Positions 1-9,256 of a stretch of 64,000 nt of DNA are shown here, piece by piece. The stretch is from NCBI GenBank assembly GCA_964489705.1, contig CAZAZQ010000002.1, positions 124,001-188,000 of the forward strand. Reading direction: 5' to 3'. Position numbers and translations under genes: made by a program. Under the pieces are notes generated by a model. It saw only the letters and a list, made by a program, of their open reading frames with translations, did no database searches and was not told where the DNA came from. This stretch comes from CAZAZQ01 sp964489705. Its GTDB lineage: Bacteria > Zixibacteria > MSB-5A5 > GN15 > FEB-12. Every line of letters begins with the position of its first letter. Within the stretch, counting starts at the first letter, position 1.

Positions 1-2
1 CG

Positions 3-137
3 GTCAACAAGATTCGTTATCCGAATGCGGCGCTTCAGATATCGGTTTCAGAAGCCCGAGCGAACTACTGGCGAAGGAATGACGAGAGAGCTAAGCAAGA
101 AGGTGTCTACAATATGATAATCGAAAATAAGAAATAA
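3..137 (+). CDS. C-terminal fragment of an unidentified protein
   Basis: An open frame runs from the window edge to a TAA at 135-137 and encodes the last 44 residues of a protein whose start lies outside the window. The tail is basic and hydrophilic (it contains ANYWRRNDERAKQEG and ends ENKK) with no recognisable motif. The other two forward frames across this stretch hit stops earlier, and a strong intrinsic terminator follows 33 nt after the stop, which supports a real gene end here. I do not recognise the family. Confidence 0.45.
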   Translation, partial: VNKIRYPNAALQISVSEARANYWRRNDERAKQEGVYNMIIENKK

Positions 138-170
138 CAGTAAGTGTTGTTTGTAGGAAACTAAAAAAGG

Positions 171-205
171 AAGGGTCGATAACGAAAAGTTATCGACCCT
201 TTTTC
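171..205 (+). terminator. Rho-independent terminator
   Basis: A perfect 13-bp stem (171-183 pairing with 189-201, arm AAGGGTCGATAAC) with a GAAAA loop is followed by a T-run. It closes the partial gene at the left edge and isolates it from the next promoter. Confidence 0.9.
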
Positions 206-219
206 ATTATAATTTTCCC

Positions 220-248
220 TTGACACGCGGTGTCTTTCTTTGTAGTAT
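220..248 (+). promoter_or_regulatory. Sigma-70-type promoter for the dockerin exoprotein
   Basis: A perfect -35 TTGACA (220-225), a 17-nt spacer and TAGTAT (243-248) lie directly after the upstream terminator. Transcription would start near 255, leaving a leader of about 280 nt before the likely ATG at 539. Confidence 0.7.
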
Positions 249-538
249 ATTAGTGACTTGAGTAAATTAATGTGAAACGTTAATTGGGAATGAGCAAATT
301 GTAAGGTAATTATCGGGCTGGGCAATTACCCTAGGGAATGTAATACAACTATCAATTGTTGTTGGGAGGTGATAGTATGGGCTGATATAGGACTCGGTTT
401 CGACCTTGAAAGGGAAGGTTCAACAGAAACTGAGGATATCAACTTCTAAGCACATAACAGGTTTGTTGCCGTTGGTTTGTCGTGTCAACACAAAGAAGCG
501 CAACCAAAAGGCAGATAGACCTGTTAAGGGGTTTCAAA
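249..538 (+). other. Long structured 5' leader with a two-codon ORF
   Basis: This stretch holds no gene of normal length, and much of it can fold. A short hairpin pairs 305-311 with 324-330. A 7-bp stem pairs ACTATCA (348-354) with TGATAGT (370-376) and keeps the strong ribosome-binding sequence GGGAGGTGAT (364-373) partly in its loop. That site is followed by ATG GGC TGA (377-385), a Met-Gly-stop ORF. Next comes an irregular hairpin at 384-440 (GATAT with ATATC, CTCGGTTTC with GAAACTGAG including one G-U pair, then an inner GACCTT/AAGGTTC stem). I do not recognise a known riboswitch class. A role in regulating the downstream exoprotein is inference. Confidence 0.45.
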
Positions 539-3500
539 ATGCTGAAGAATATCTTTTCATTATGGATACGGTGTGCCTTATTGTGGGCAATCCTATCTAT
601 TACGACATGGGGGAATATATCTCCGAACAATTCAAAAGGGGGACAGGATATCGATAAATCTACCGAATACGATGTGCTAAAAGGGGGCGAGAGCAACGCT
701 GTCCTCTCACCGGGGAAACTGCCCTTGGGGCAAGCAGATGGAGGGGTATCGGCATCCGATTTGCCGGGACTTCAACTTGGAAATACATGGTATGACTACC
801 AACGCAATGGACCCATGCGCCGGATGATCATGTCACAATTAGACGATAGCAATAACTTTCGCCTTCATTTTCATTGGATGTACTCGCCATCTGGTGATCT
901 TAGTACTCGAATGTATTTCTACAGCACTTATGATGCAACTGCAGGAGTTTTGGATGGAATAATAGGTGTCACGTCACCTGATGAATATGCTGGTTTTACA
1001 ACCCTCGACGTTACCAACGATAATAGAGCAGTTTTGGGTGGCCACCTTACGACTGAAACAAGTAATTATCACAGTGAATTCTTGTGGGATTTCGGTCCTG
1101 GATCGTGCAATTTTCTGATCCATTCGCCGATTCCTGATTCGCTGAATGCGATTGGACAGTATACACCGGGTGCTGAAGAGGATGGCTACCTCTGGCCTGC
1201 CATCTGTTACCAAGAAGGAGCACAGGATACGGTATTACATGTGTTCGCCGTAGAGGCAAATACGGGTGCTCACGATCCGAAGACGCTTGCTTACTTTCGG
1301 GCCGTAAGCCCTGAGGGGCCTGCACATTGGTCGATGCGGATTGTCGATACGATTTATAATGTTGCTCAGGACTGTGATTGTACCGACGATGGGAAGGTAG
1401 CATTGACGTGGATTGCCAACCTGCCGGTCCCCGGGGACTGCGACACCTGTTCTTCAATAAACTATTGGAAGTGGTCCCAATGGGACAACGACTTGTATTG
1501 GCAGATTTCAAACGATGGGGGCTTGACATGGGCGCCGCGAGTGAATGTTACCAGAAATGTTGACGGCGTAGGCGGTTTTCGCCCGTACACTGACATGTCG
1601 GCGCTTATTACCACTGACGGAAATTTGCACGTAGTGTGGGGGGCTCGTTATTGGCCTGCCGATGCCAACTACGGTGGTGATGCGGGGCTGTTACGTGGGT
1701 GCATCTTCCATGCCTCCGAGGATAACATCGACGGAGACGGCAACCCCCTTATTACTACCGTTCACAATGCGATGTGGGACCAAACCACCTGCAACGGCGG
1801 GGCGTGGATGTTGAACGCCTCCAAAATGTCGCTTGCCGAATGTGACGGTAAACTGTATGTTCTTTTCGTGCAGTTCAATGATATTCCCGCCGGACGGGGG
1901 GACGATTGTGCGGCACCCAACAGCCCGGCATTTCCTCGAGGCGCTGCCAACGGGGACTTGTACTTGGCGGTTTCCGGGGACTATGGGTTGACATGGGATG
2001 ACGGGCGAAATATTACCAACACCTACACCCCCGATTGTGATAGTGTCGGAGGAATCGGCGGAGCATGCGCAAGTGAAAACTGGCCCTCGATGGTGAAGTA
2101 TGGGTATGATTATCAACAAGGAATATGGCCTACCGGGATAATACTTGATCCTTCGATTCCTCCCGATTCCCCTTACACCGGTTCCTACTACCTTGACGCT
2201 ATGTATATCGCCGACCCCAGCGCCGGGGCGGTAGTACAAGGAGAAGGCTACTCCCAAGATGCGTGGGTGAAATGGTGTCGTATCCCCTGTGTGGAGCCTC
2301 GGAACAACCCTCTTTTGGTAACTTCCCCTGCGGAGTTTGCCTACCCCCTCTGGACAAAGCATGGCGTCCAAAAAGATACCGTCGTACTTCTTGAAAATGC
2401 CGGAAACGTCACTCTCAATACGTACGTCACTACCTATGAGCTGGCAGGTCCGAGCGGGTGGTTGTCGATAACCGGTTTCCCTTCCGCTATTGCAGCCGGA
2501 GCAAATAACAGGGACAGCGGGGTCGTAAGCATCAATGCCGGTGGTATTGTCAATACTCAGGGGACGACGGTGTATTTGTCCGGTGGGATAGTTATCACCT
2601 CCAACGCTTCATCCTCACCGGATACGATTCCGATAGAGTGTTGGGTTGCCGACACGTTGTATGAACCGGTGTGGGATACGGTCAACACTTCGTGTACCAA
2701 GCTGATTGTCAGTTCGTACGGAAACTTCGGGCGCACCGGCTTTGGTAAGGTGAATATGGATTACTATTCACCTCCGGCTGATACGCACATGGTGTTCCTG
2801 TATGACGGTTCTCCCGTCGTCGGGTATCCCAAAGGGACGGACACAGTGGTCGGTTACTCTATGTACAGAGAGAAACCGGGGACGGAAAACAGCTTTTTCC
2901 CGATGGGCGGCTATGAGCTTACCGCCGACAGTTCCGACTACCAAATCTTCCGAAGTGGTAAGTTCGTCACTCCCGATTCTCTTATTGCGATTGAGAAGGA
3001 CTGGTATGCGCCCCAATCAACTACTGATAGCTGCAACTTTGTTATCGAACGGTTGACGGTGTACTGCAACAGAGATACGAATGTCTTACATGTCAGAGTC
3101 GGAGAAGCGATCGATTGGGATATTCCCTCAGCCAACGGTGCCGGCAACGGATCGGCATACAACGATTTTTCGAAACTGCTCTATCAATATAGTTGTGATT
3201 ACAGTTTCTCCTCCGGAGGACTCTTCTACCTCGACAGTTATCGGAATGGCGTTCGACGTTTCCCTCTTTCGGTTCTCCAACCCTACGGCGCCTACACTCA
3301 CGATAATGCGACCCATGTTTACCCCGCCTCGGGATTCGTCCCGGAATCCTTGTATCTTTACATGGACAACGAAGGATATGCCCTGTCCGATAGTAGCTGT
3401 GCCGACTTGTATTCCCTCATGACCTTCGACAAAAACTTGAGCCTTTACCCCGGTGATACTTTTGTCTATTACGTGGGAATCATTTCGTACAAGGGGACGG

Positions 3501-3790
3501 ATGAAAGCGATTTCCTTGACGACGTCTGCGCAGCAAAAATGTGGTATTGCCAGCACCTTTCCGACGAGGATTGCGGGTGCTGTAAGCTTCGCGGCGATGC
3601 TGACGGAAGTGGCGCGCGGAACGTAGCGGATTTGACGTATTCGGTTAATTTCTTATTCAAAGGCGGACCTCCGCCGGTATGCTACGAAGAAGGCGATGCC
3701 GACGGAAGTGGGGCGGTGAATGTCGCTGATCTGACCTTCTTGGTTAATTACTTGTTCAAAGGCGGACCGAATCCGCCGTGTTGCTTCTAA
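539..3790 (+). CDS. Secreted sialidase-like exoprotein with C-terminal dockerin repeats
   Basis: A 1083-residue exported protein. The ATG at 539 is chosen over an in-frame ATG at 482 because it is preceded by AAGGGG at good spacing and begins directly with a signal peptide (basic MLKN, then a hydrophobic stretch to about residue 25). The middle has Asp-box/BNR-like strings (ISNDGGLTW near residue 322, SGDYGLTW near 480), which suggests a beta-propeller of the sialidase type; beta-rich segments follow. The last 65 residues are two 33-residue dockerin-type repeats (from residues 1019 and 1052), each with the calcium loop DADGSG followed by NVADLT and ending in LFKGGP. Dockerins normally bind cohesins, but single dockerin-like tails are common in these phyla without a cellulosome. 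Catalytic residues are not evident, so the substrate is unknown. Confidence 0.75.
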   Translation: MLKNIFSLWIRCALLWAILSITTWGNISPNNSKGGQDIDKSTEYDVLKGGESNAVLSPGKLPLGQADGGVSASDLPGLQLGNTWYDYQRNGPMRRMIMSQLDDSNNFRLHFHWMYSPSGDLSTRMYFYSTYDATAGVLDGIIGVTSPDEYAGFTTLDVTNDNRAVLGGHLTTETSNYHSEFLWDFGPGSCNFLIHSPIPDSLNAIGQYTPGAEEDGYLWPAICYQEGAQDTVLHVFAVEANTGAHDPKTLAYFRAVSPEGPAHWSMRIVDTIYNVAQDCDCTDDGKVALTWIANLPVPGDCDTCSSINYWKWSQWDNDLYWQISNDGGLTWAPRVNVTRNVDGVGGFRPYTDMSALITTDGNLHVVWGARYWPADANYGGDAGLLRGCIFHASEDNIDGDGNPLITTVHNAMWDQTTCNGGAWMLNASKMSLAECDGKLYVLFVQFNDIPAGRGDDCAAPNSPAFPRGAANGDLYLAVSGDYGLTWDDGRNITNTYTPDCDSVGGIGGACASENWPSMVKYGYDYQQGIWPTGIILDPSIPPDSPYTGSYYLDAMYIADPSAGAVVQGEGYSQDAWVKWCRIPCVEPRNNPLLVTSPAEFAYPLWTKHGVQKDTVVLLENAGNVTLNTYVTTYELAGPSGWLSITGFPSAIAAGANNRDSGVVSINAGGIVNTQGTTVYLSGGIVITSNASSSPDTIPIECWVADTLYEPVWDTVNTSCTKLIVSSYGNFGRTGFGKVNMDYYSPPADTHMVFLYDGSPVVGYPKGTDTVVGYSMYREKPGTENSFFPMGGYELTADSSDYQIFRSGKFVTPDSLIAIEKDWYAPQSTTDSCNFVIERLTVYCNRDTNVLHVRVGEAIDWDIPSANGAGNGSAYNDFSKLLYQYSCDYSFSSGGLFYLDSYRNGVRRFPLSVLQPYGAYTHDNATHVYPASGFVPESLYLYMDNEGYALSDSSCADLYSLMTFDKNLSLYPGDTFVYYVGIISYKGTDESDFLDDVCAAKMWYCQHLSDEDCGCCKLRGDADGSGARNVADLTYSVNFLFKGGPPPVCYEEGDADGSGAVNVADLTFLVNYLFKGGPNPPCCF
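3593..3790 (+). repeat. Tandem 99-bp dockerin-coding repeat
   Basis: Two direct units, 3593-3691 and 3692-3790, begin with the same GGCGATGC and share GACGGAAGTGG and TTCAAAGGCGGACC at a 99-nt period. They encode the duplicated dockerin motif at the end of the exoprotein. Confidence 0.8.
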
Positions 3791-3804
3791 CGAGCACACC
3801 CTCG

Positions 3805-5970
3805 TTACTTCAAATACGTTCGTATTTGCCGTAAAGATTGATTGGTTGGGAAAAGTGTACAAGCGGCGGACAGGACCGAGTCGGCTTGCCGCCGCTTTCC
3901 CAACGAAAGATAACCGCTGATAAGATTAATATACGCCTCCGCCAGCAGAGAATCCTCTCGTATGGCGCGTGAACATAATCTGACCGCTTCTTGAAATTCT
4001 CCTTGAAGACCCGATAGATACCCAAGCTGAGAGTATGCCAGAGCGCGTTGTTTTGACCAGTTTTGCGGGCTGGTGCGGAAGGTGGGAGTAAAGGCTTCGT
4101 CATCCGTTTCGATAGGTGGGGGCGTAGAGAGAGTCGCCTGGTGCCACAAGGTCTCTGCAAAGGAAGTGTCGCCGCGCTCAAGTGTCACATACGCCGCTTC
4201 ATTCAAGAGATAGATGTCGTCGTTGGTTGCTGCTCGTGCCGCCGTGACAATGTTTCTCAAGCTGTCGTTGGAAATGCCCGGTAATGCCGTCGCAATACGA
4301 AGGCGAAGTATCTGGGCGGTGATGTCGTACGGCTTGAGCGAAAGCGCTGTGGTTATCTCGGCATAGGCGCTGTCCAACTTACTGTTGATGAAGTACCACG
4401 AGGCAAGGTTGAGATACGCTTGGTTCCGCCGGGGGTGGTACCGTTTCTCCCGTTCAAAGTAATATCGTGACGAATCCGCCTCGCCCAACTTAAGAAAACA
4501 AGCTCCGATATTCAAATTCACGTCCGCAAAAGTCGAATCGACCAAGAAAGCTTTTCGGTTATATTCCAACGCTTGGCGGTAATTGCCTTGAGTGAAGTAG
4601 TATCGCCCTTTGGAGAGAAGGGGAAGAGGGTTGCTTCCGCACGGGAGGGCGACAAGTGGGATGAACGTAAGCAGTCCCGCTGCTCCGGCGCCCCCAAGAG
4701 CGGCGAGCAATCGATGGTCTTTTTTTCGAAAAGAGGATATGGCAGACAGTAACCCGGCAGAAGCAAATACAAAATAAAAAGGCAGCATCGGCAAGCGAAA
4801 CCGGCTGGAAAAGAAAAAGAGTGAAGTAACAAGGATATATGTCCCCATCATAAGCACAAGCAGACGAGTGAGGGGAGAGTGCCATGTGAGGATGATTCCC
4901 AAGACGGCGAAAATGAAGACAATGCCGAATGAAAGAGGGTTGTATGCCAGCAGGGGGATAAGACGGAAAAAGGAACCGAGGTCACGGTTGTTGGATATTT
5001 CTCGGTCGGAAAAATTGCGATACAATTTTTTCAGATAAAGGGTGATGAAATTTTTCGGGTGGTGCGAAATCCAATACCAGGCTCGTTTGAACCAATAGCG
5101 TGAGACCTCACTTGCCTTGAGGGTCCTTCCGGCATCTTGTTCGGCAAGGTAGGTAATGTCTTGTATCCGCCAATTATACCCGAGTGGCTCGGGCATGATT
5201 GCCGAAACGCCGTCAGCTTCGGCGTGGTTGCCGATGTAAAAGTTAATGCCTCCTTGCGAAGCTATGAGTACCGGGTCATTGGCGATAACGATATTCCGAA
5301 TGAAAATCGGAAGAATAAAAAGAATAGCTCCTATCAAGAGAGCTGTCGATTGTTTCACCAATTGTCGGCGGTTCTTCAAAAGGAATGCTCCCACCACGAT
5401 AAGCAGGGGAAGAAAAACCAGAGCGGTGGGACGGGTGATGCTTGCCAAACCGAACCAGACACCGGCGAGAAATATTAGTTTCGTGCTTCTTTCCTCGTAC
5501 CATTTGAGGGTATGGTAAATCGCAACTTGCAGTAAAAGAGTAAATAACGGGTCAAGCAAGAGTTCCGCTTCGAAGTAAAGCATCAGGGGAAAGAGGGCAT
5601 GGATAAGAGCGGCTGTCAGTCCGACTTTTTTGTTGAACATCTTTTGCCCTATGAGGTAGGTGAAAAATATCGACGCCAAGCCGACCGCTATGCCGAATAT
5701 TCTGCTTACCCACAAGGAAGCTCCGAAGAGAGCAAATAATAATCCCAAACAAAAAACATAAAAGGGCGCCCGGAAGTAGGTGGTATCGCCGAAGATGTTC
5801 CCGGAAGCAATCGATTCCGCCCAGTGGAGGTGGTAGTAATTATCTACCGTCAGTTGATCCCATTCCGGGAGGCGGGAATAGTACCAGAGATAAACTACTC
5901 TGATTGCTAAAGCCAGGAAAAGAACAGCAGCCAGCCATCCGTTGAAGTTTGCTTTTCCGCTTCGGTTCAT
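3805..5970 (-). CDS. GT39/PMT-type membrane glycosyltransferase with C-terminal TPR repeats
   Basis: A 721-residue polytopic protein. The N-terminal 440 or so residues have about ten hydrophobic segments. An acidic motif after the first one (EWDQLTVDNYYHLHWAE) matches the periplasmic loop of lipid-linked-sugar-dependent glycosyltransferases of the PMT_2/ArnT type. The C-terminal third is a series of TPRs (GNYRQALEYNRKAF, GEADSSRYYFEREKR, GEFQEAVRLCSRAI), presumably periplasmic. The frame extends upstream to 6060, but the ATG at 5970 removes a basic 30-residue extension with no ribosome-binding site and sits 6 nt after a TATATT element, consistent with a leaderless start. It is convergent with the dockerin gene, with only 14 nt between the stops. 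Acceptor and sugar are unknown. Confidence 0.72.
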   Translation of the reverse strand: MNRSGKANFNGWLAAVLFLALAIRVVYLWYYSRLPEWDQLTVDNYYHLHWAESIASGNIFGDTTYFRAPFYVFCLGLLFALFGASLWVSRIFGIAVGLASIFFTYLIGQKMFNKKVGLTAALIHALFPLMLYFEAELLLDPLFTLLLQVAIYHTLKWYEERSTKLIFLAGVWFGLASITRPTALVFLPLLIVVGAFLLKNRRQLVKQSTALLIGAILFILPIFIRNIVIANDPVLIASQGGINFYIGNHAEADGVSAIMPEPLGYNWRIQDITYLAEQDAGRTLKASEVSRYWFKRAWYWISHHPKNFITLYLKKLYRNFSDREISNNRDLGSFFRLIPLLAYNPLSFGIVFIFAVLGIILTWHSPLTRLLVLMMGTYILVTSLFFFSSRFRLPMLPFYFVFASAGLLSAISSFRKKDHRLLAALGGAGAAGLLTFIPLVALPCGSNPLPLLSKGRYYFTQGNYRQALEYNRKAFLVDSTFADVNLNIGACFLKLGEADSSRYYFEREKRYHPRRNQAYLNLASWYFINSKLDSAYAEITTALSLKPYDITAQILRLRIATALPGISNDSLRNIVTAARAATNDDIYLLNEAAYVTLERGDTSFAETLWHQATLSTPPPIETDDEAFTPTFRTSPQNWSKQRALAYSQLGYLSGLQGEFQEAVRLCSRAIREDSLLAEAYINLISGYLSLGKRRQADSVLSAACTLFPTNQSLRQIRTYLK

Positions 5971-5976
5971 AAGCCG

Positions 5977-6005
5977 AATATAGCTTGTCCGACCGTGAAA
6001 AAAAA
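5977..6005 (-). promoter_or_regulatory. Putative leaderless promoter of the GT39 gene
   Basis: On the minus strand TATATT (5977-5982) ends 6 nt before the ATG at 5970. A T-run lies at the -35 position 17 nt further up, so the -35 is weak. The same -10 sequence and spacing occur in front of dusB. The rest of the 283-nt region to the divergent protease gene is AT-rich, with a TATAAT at 6127-6132 on the plus strand that could serve the protease. Confidence 0.45.
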
Positions 6006-6253
6006 TGCTCAATTTCGTACTTCTTTTTGCATGTCTTGATTGTTTTGCACATGTCTGCAAATTGACAGCTTGAAATCTGATTTGAAATCAGCCTTGTAAT
6101 CCAATTTATAACCTGTTGATATTCAATATAATAACTGGCGTTATGTAAAGTTGTGCGCAAGGCTTTTTCACTGCTTTTCAGCGGGCAATCTCCTCTCCGG
6201 ATATGGCATACCCTTTGCGGAATACCCTGATGGACTTTATTAAAGGAGAGCCC

Positions 6254-9169
6254 ATGCTAAAAAATACCAAAGCCGCAATTTGCTTACTTGTCAATATCCT
6301 GATCTTTTCTTTTCTGTTTTCTTCTTCGAGCGAAGCGCGGCTTTCTCCGGGACTGGAAAAAAACTTTGCCCGATTTCAAAATAGTAAAATCGACAGTCTC
6401 GTCGAGGTGGTGGTTTTCTTGGACAATGCGCGGCTGCAAAACGGGATTGCCAAAGCCGCCCACCTCCCTTCATTGACCCGCGAGGCTCGCATAAAGTCCG
6501 TTCTTACCCGACTTCAGACCTACCGTTCGCCCGAAGCTGAAGTGGTGAAGCGGTTTCTCACAGCCCGCTCTCAAAAACCGGTCAAGCACATTCGGATTGT
6601 TCCCGCTTTTTCAGCGACGGTTCCTTTGTCGACCGTCGATTCCTTGTCTCAGCTTCCGGGGGTAACCTTGGTGGTGGAAGACAGCCCTTTGACTTATACC
6701 GAGCCGGTGGCGGTAAAAGATGCTCCCACTTTGGCTGCGTCGGTTTCCAACGAATTGCAGATGCTGAACATTCCTTACCTGTGGAATCTTGGTTTGAAGG
6801 GAAAAGGGAGATTGATTTGTTCTTTTGATACCGGCGTCGACGTAACACACCCGGCTTTGGGTCCCAAATGGCGGGGGAATCATGCTTCTTTGTCCGCCTC
6901 GTGGTTTTCCACCATCACGCCGGATTCTCTTCCGAGCGACAAGTCCGGTCACGGCACTCATACCATGGGTATTATGGTCGGCTCCACGGTGCTTGACACT
7001 TTCGGCGTCGCTCCCGAAGCGGAATGGATTACGGCTGGGGTTATCGACCAGGGAAAATCGTTAAGCGCCACTATCAGTGACATTTTGCTCGCCTTCGAGT
7101 GGGCGCTCAATCCCGACGGGGACACCAGCACCACCGACGACGTACCGGATGTCATTCTCAATAGCTGGGGGATTCCCAAGGGGTTGTTCCCGCCCTGCGA
7201 TGAAACTTTCTTCGCTGCCATCGACAATGTCGAAGCGGCTGGCATCGTGACGGTTTTCGCCGCCGGTAACGAAGGACCTGACCCGGTGACGCTGCGTAAT
7301 CCTGCCGACAGAGCCACGACGCCGTTGAACAGTTTTGCCGTCGGAGCGGTAAACGACGACGACAGCACTATTGCCGCTTTTTCAAGCCGGGGTCCTTCTT
7401 CCTGCGACTCGACGGAAATCAAACCGGAAGTGGTTGCTCCCGGGGTGTCGGTGCGCTCGTCCTACAAAGGAGGCGGATATGCCTACATGACCGGGACGTC
7501 GATGGCGGCGCCGTACGTCGCCGGTCTGGTTGCTTTGTTGCGCCAGTACAATCCCAACGCTACCGTGACGCAAATCAAGCAAGCCATCATTCAATCCTGT
7601 ACCGATCTCGGCGCCGTCGGTGAAGACAACGCCTACGGCAACGGTCTGCCGAATGCCGCAACGGTTTTACAGTATCTCCCCGTTCCGCCGGGACCGTTGT
7701 TCCATATCGAACGGGTAGTCGTCACCGATGATGGGGTCGCCGTGCCGGGAGAAGAGTTCGGTTTGCAAATAATGCTGCAAAATTCCACCGGCACCGTTGA
7801 AAACGTCACGGGGACGGTCATATCGCCGGAGAATGACAGCGTCGTTATCGTTGACGGGGAGGCAAACTTCTTTTTTGGCGACGGCGGGATGACGGCAATC
7901 AATGCCGAACCGTTCCTTCTCCGGTTCGATTCGGCGTTTTATCACGGCGAAGTTGTCCCCTTTCAACTGGTGGTGCAAGCGCCCGCCGGACCGGTGCTCG
8001 ATACGTTGTCGTTTGAGCTCACGGTCGGTTTTCCCCCGAAAGGAACTATTGCTTCTCACACCACCGGTGAGATAGACATCACGGTTTCCGATTTCGGTCA
8101 ATACGGTTTTGCCCAGGGCTCGATTTACAATTTGAACGGCGACGGCTTCCGCTATCAGGGGAGTCAGAATTTGTTGTACGAAGCGGGGCTGGTGTTGGGA
8201 CGGAACGCCTTGCAGCTTTCCAGCGCTATCCGGGACAGTCTGGGACAGGTGGCGCCGTCCGATTTTACCCCTATCGAGTCGCTTTCCGCCGGTTGGACCG
8301 ACAGTGACGGCGGTTTTCACCGGGATGCGTGTTTCCACGACAGCCAGTCGGAAATTCCGATTCCGGTGACGGTTCGCCAGCATACGGTGAGTTTTCCCTC
8401 CCAGCCGGACAACGGGGTGCTGCTGATTACGTACTATTTGAAAAACGATTCCGTTGAACGATTGACCGGGCTCTCCTTCGGCTTTTTTGCGGACTTCGAC
8501 CTTGCCGGTGGAAATGAAAGTTGTCTCTATGATGAGACCTTACAACTTATCTACCAGAGGAACGATGCCGCCCCCATGGTCGGTGTTATCGGATTGCACA
8601 ACATCTCGTCGGTTCAAACCGTGAATAACGGCGCCGGGAAGATAGGGTTCCGCAGAGCCGACTTGTACGCGTTCATTTCATCTTCCGGCATCAATGTTGA
8701 CGAAGTTTCGCAGGGAGACATGGCTTTCTTTGTGAATGCGGGACCGTTTACCCTTGAGCCGGGGGATTCGGTGGAAGTGACATTGGCGTTGGTCGGCGGG
8801 AGCAACGAGGCGGCTCTCTATGAGAACGCCCGTGCCGCTCAACAGTACTATCGCACCGCTACCGGCATAGAGGAAGGAAGAGCGCTTCCCTCAGACTTTA
8901 CGCTGTTCCAGAATTATCCCAATCCGTTTAACCCGAATACGACAATCCGCTTCAGTCTCGAACGCCAAGCAGAGGTGACCATCGATATTTATAATGCGCT
9001 CGGTCAGAAGGTGACAACGCTCTGCTCGCAGCCGTTCCCTGCCGGTACGCATACTGTTGAGTGGGATGCGACGAATGTTCAGGGAAAGCCGGTGGCGTGC
9101 GGGATGTACTTTTATCGTTTGACGGCGGAGAATCAAACGCAAACGCGAAAAATGATGCTTTTGAAATAA
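6254..9169 (+). CDS. Subtilisin-family (S8) serine protease with type IX-like sorting domain
   Basis: A 971-residue exported protease. The ATG at 6254 follows AAAGGAGAG and starts with a signal peptide (MLKNTKAAICLLVNILIF). A propeptide of roughly 120 residues precedes the S8 catalytic domain. The triad is visible as Asp192 in SFDTGVDVTHPALG, His233 in DKSGHGTHTMG and Ser416 in TGTSMAAPYVAG, with the oxyanion-hole Asn in FAAGNEG. Beta-rich segments follow, and the last 90 residues (from about 881) are a FlgD-Ig/Por-type sorting domain starting FQNYPNPFNPNTTIRF and ending RKMMLLK. In Bacteroidetes such domains direct export by the type IX system and are cleaved off. It pairs with the adjacent M6 protease as an exoprotease locus. 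Confidence 0.93.
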   Translation: MLKNTKAAICLLVNILIFSFLFSSSSEARLSPGLEKNFARFQNSKIDSLVEVVVFLDNARLQNGIAKAAHLPSLTREARIKSVLTRLQTYRSPEAEVVKRFLTARSQKPVKHIRIVPAFSATVPLSTVDSLSQLPGVTLVVEDSPLTYTEPVAVKDAPTLAASVSNELQMLNIPYLWNLGLKGKGRLICSFDTGVDVTHPALGPKWRGNHASLSASWFSTITPDSLPSDKSGHGTHTMGIMVGSTVLDTFGVAPEAEWITAGVIDQGKSLSATISDILLAFEWALNPDGDTSTTDDVPDVILNSWGIPKGLFPPCDETFFAAIDNVEAAGIVTVFAAGNEGPDPVTLRNPADRATTPLNSFAVGAVNDDDSTIAAFSSRGPSSCDSTEIKPEVVAPGVSVRSSYKGGGYAYMTGTSMAAPYVAGLVALLRQYNPNATVTQIKQAIIQSCTDLGAVGEDNAYGNGLPNAATVLQYLPVPPGPLFHIERVVVTDDGVAVPGEEFGLQIMLQNSTGTVENVTGTVISPENDSVVIVDGEANFFFGDGGMTAINAEPFLLRFDSAFYHGEVVPFQLVVQAPAGPVLDTLSFELTVGFPPKGTIASHTTGEIDITVSDFGQYGFAQGSIYNLNGDGFRYQGSQNLLYEAGLVLGRNALQLSSAIRDSLGQVAPSDFTPIESLSAGWTDSDGGFHRDACFHDSQSEIPIPVTVRQHTVSFPSQPDNGVLLITYYLKNDSVERLTGLSFGFFADFDLAGGNESCLYDETLQLIYQRNDAAPMVGVIGLHNISSVQTVNNGAGKIGFRRADLYAFISSSGINVDEVSQGDMAFFVNAGPFTLEPGDSVEVTLALVGGSNEAALYENARAAQQYYRTATGIEEGRALPSDFTLFQNYPNPFNPNTTIRFSLERQAEVTIDIYNALGQKVTTLCSQPFPAGTHTVEWDATNVQGKPVACGMYFYRLTAENQTQTRKMMLLK

Positions 9170-9256
9170 CACATTATGCCTTATATTTTGGTAACCTTTG
9201 GATGAACTTTGCTGTTTAGAGACATAGAGATGGTAAGACAACAGAAGGACACAACG

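Noticed and set aside
380..410. GGGCTGATATAGGACTCGGTTTCGAC resembles the 5' end of tmRNA
   Set aside because: No matching 3' tRNA-like half with a T arm and acceptor stem is found downstream; coding sequence of the exoprotein begins 130 nt later.
3767..3790. GGCGGACCGAATCCGCC hairpin near the end of the dockerin gene as a terminator
   Set aside because: It lies within the coding repeat, is matched by a similar string in the first repeat, and lacks a T-run.
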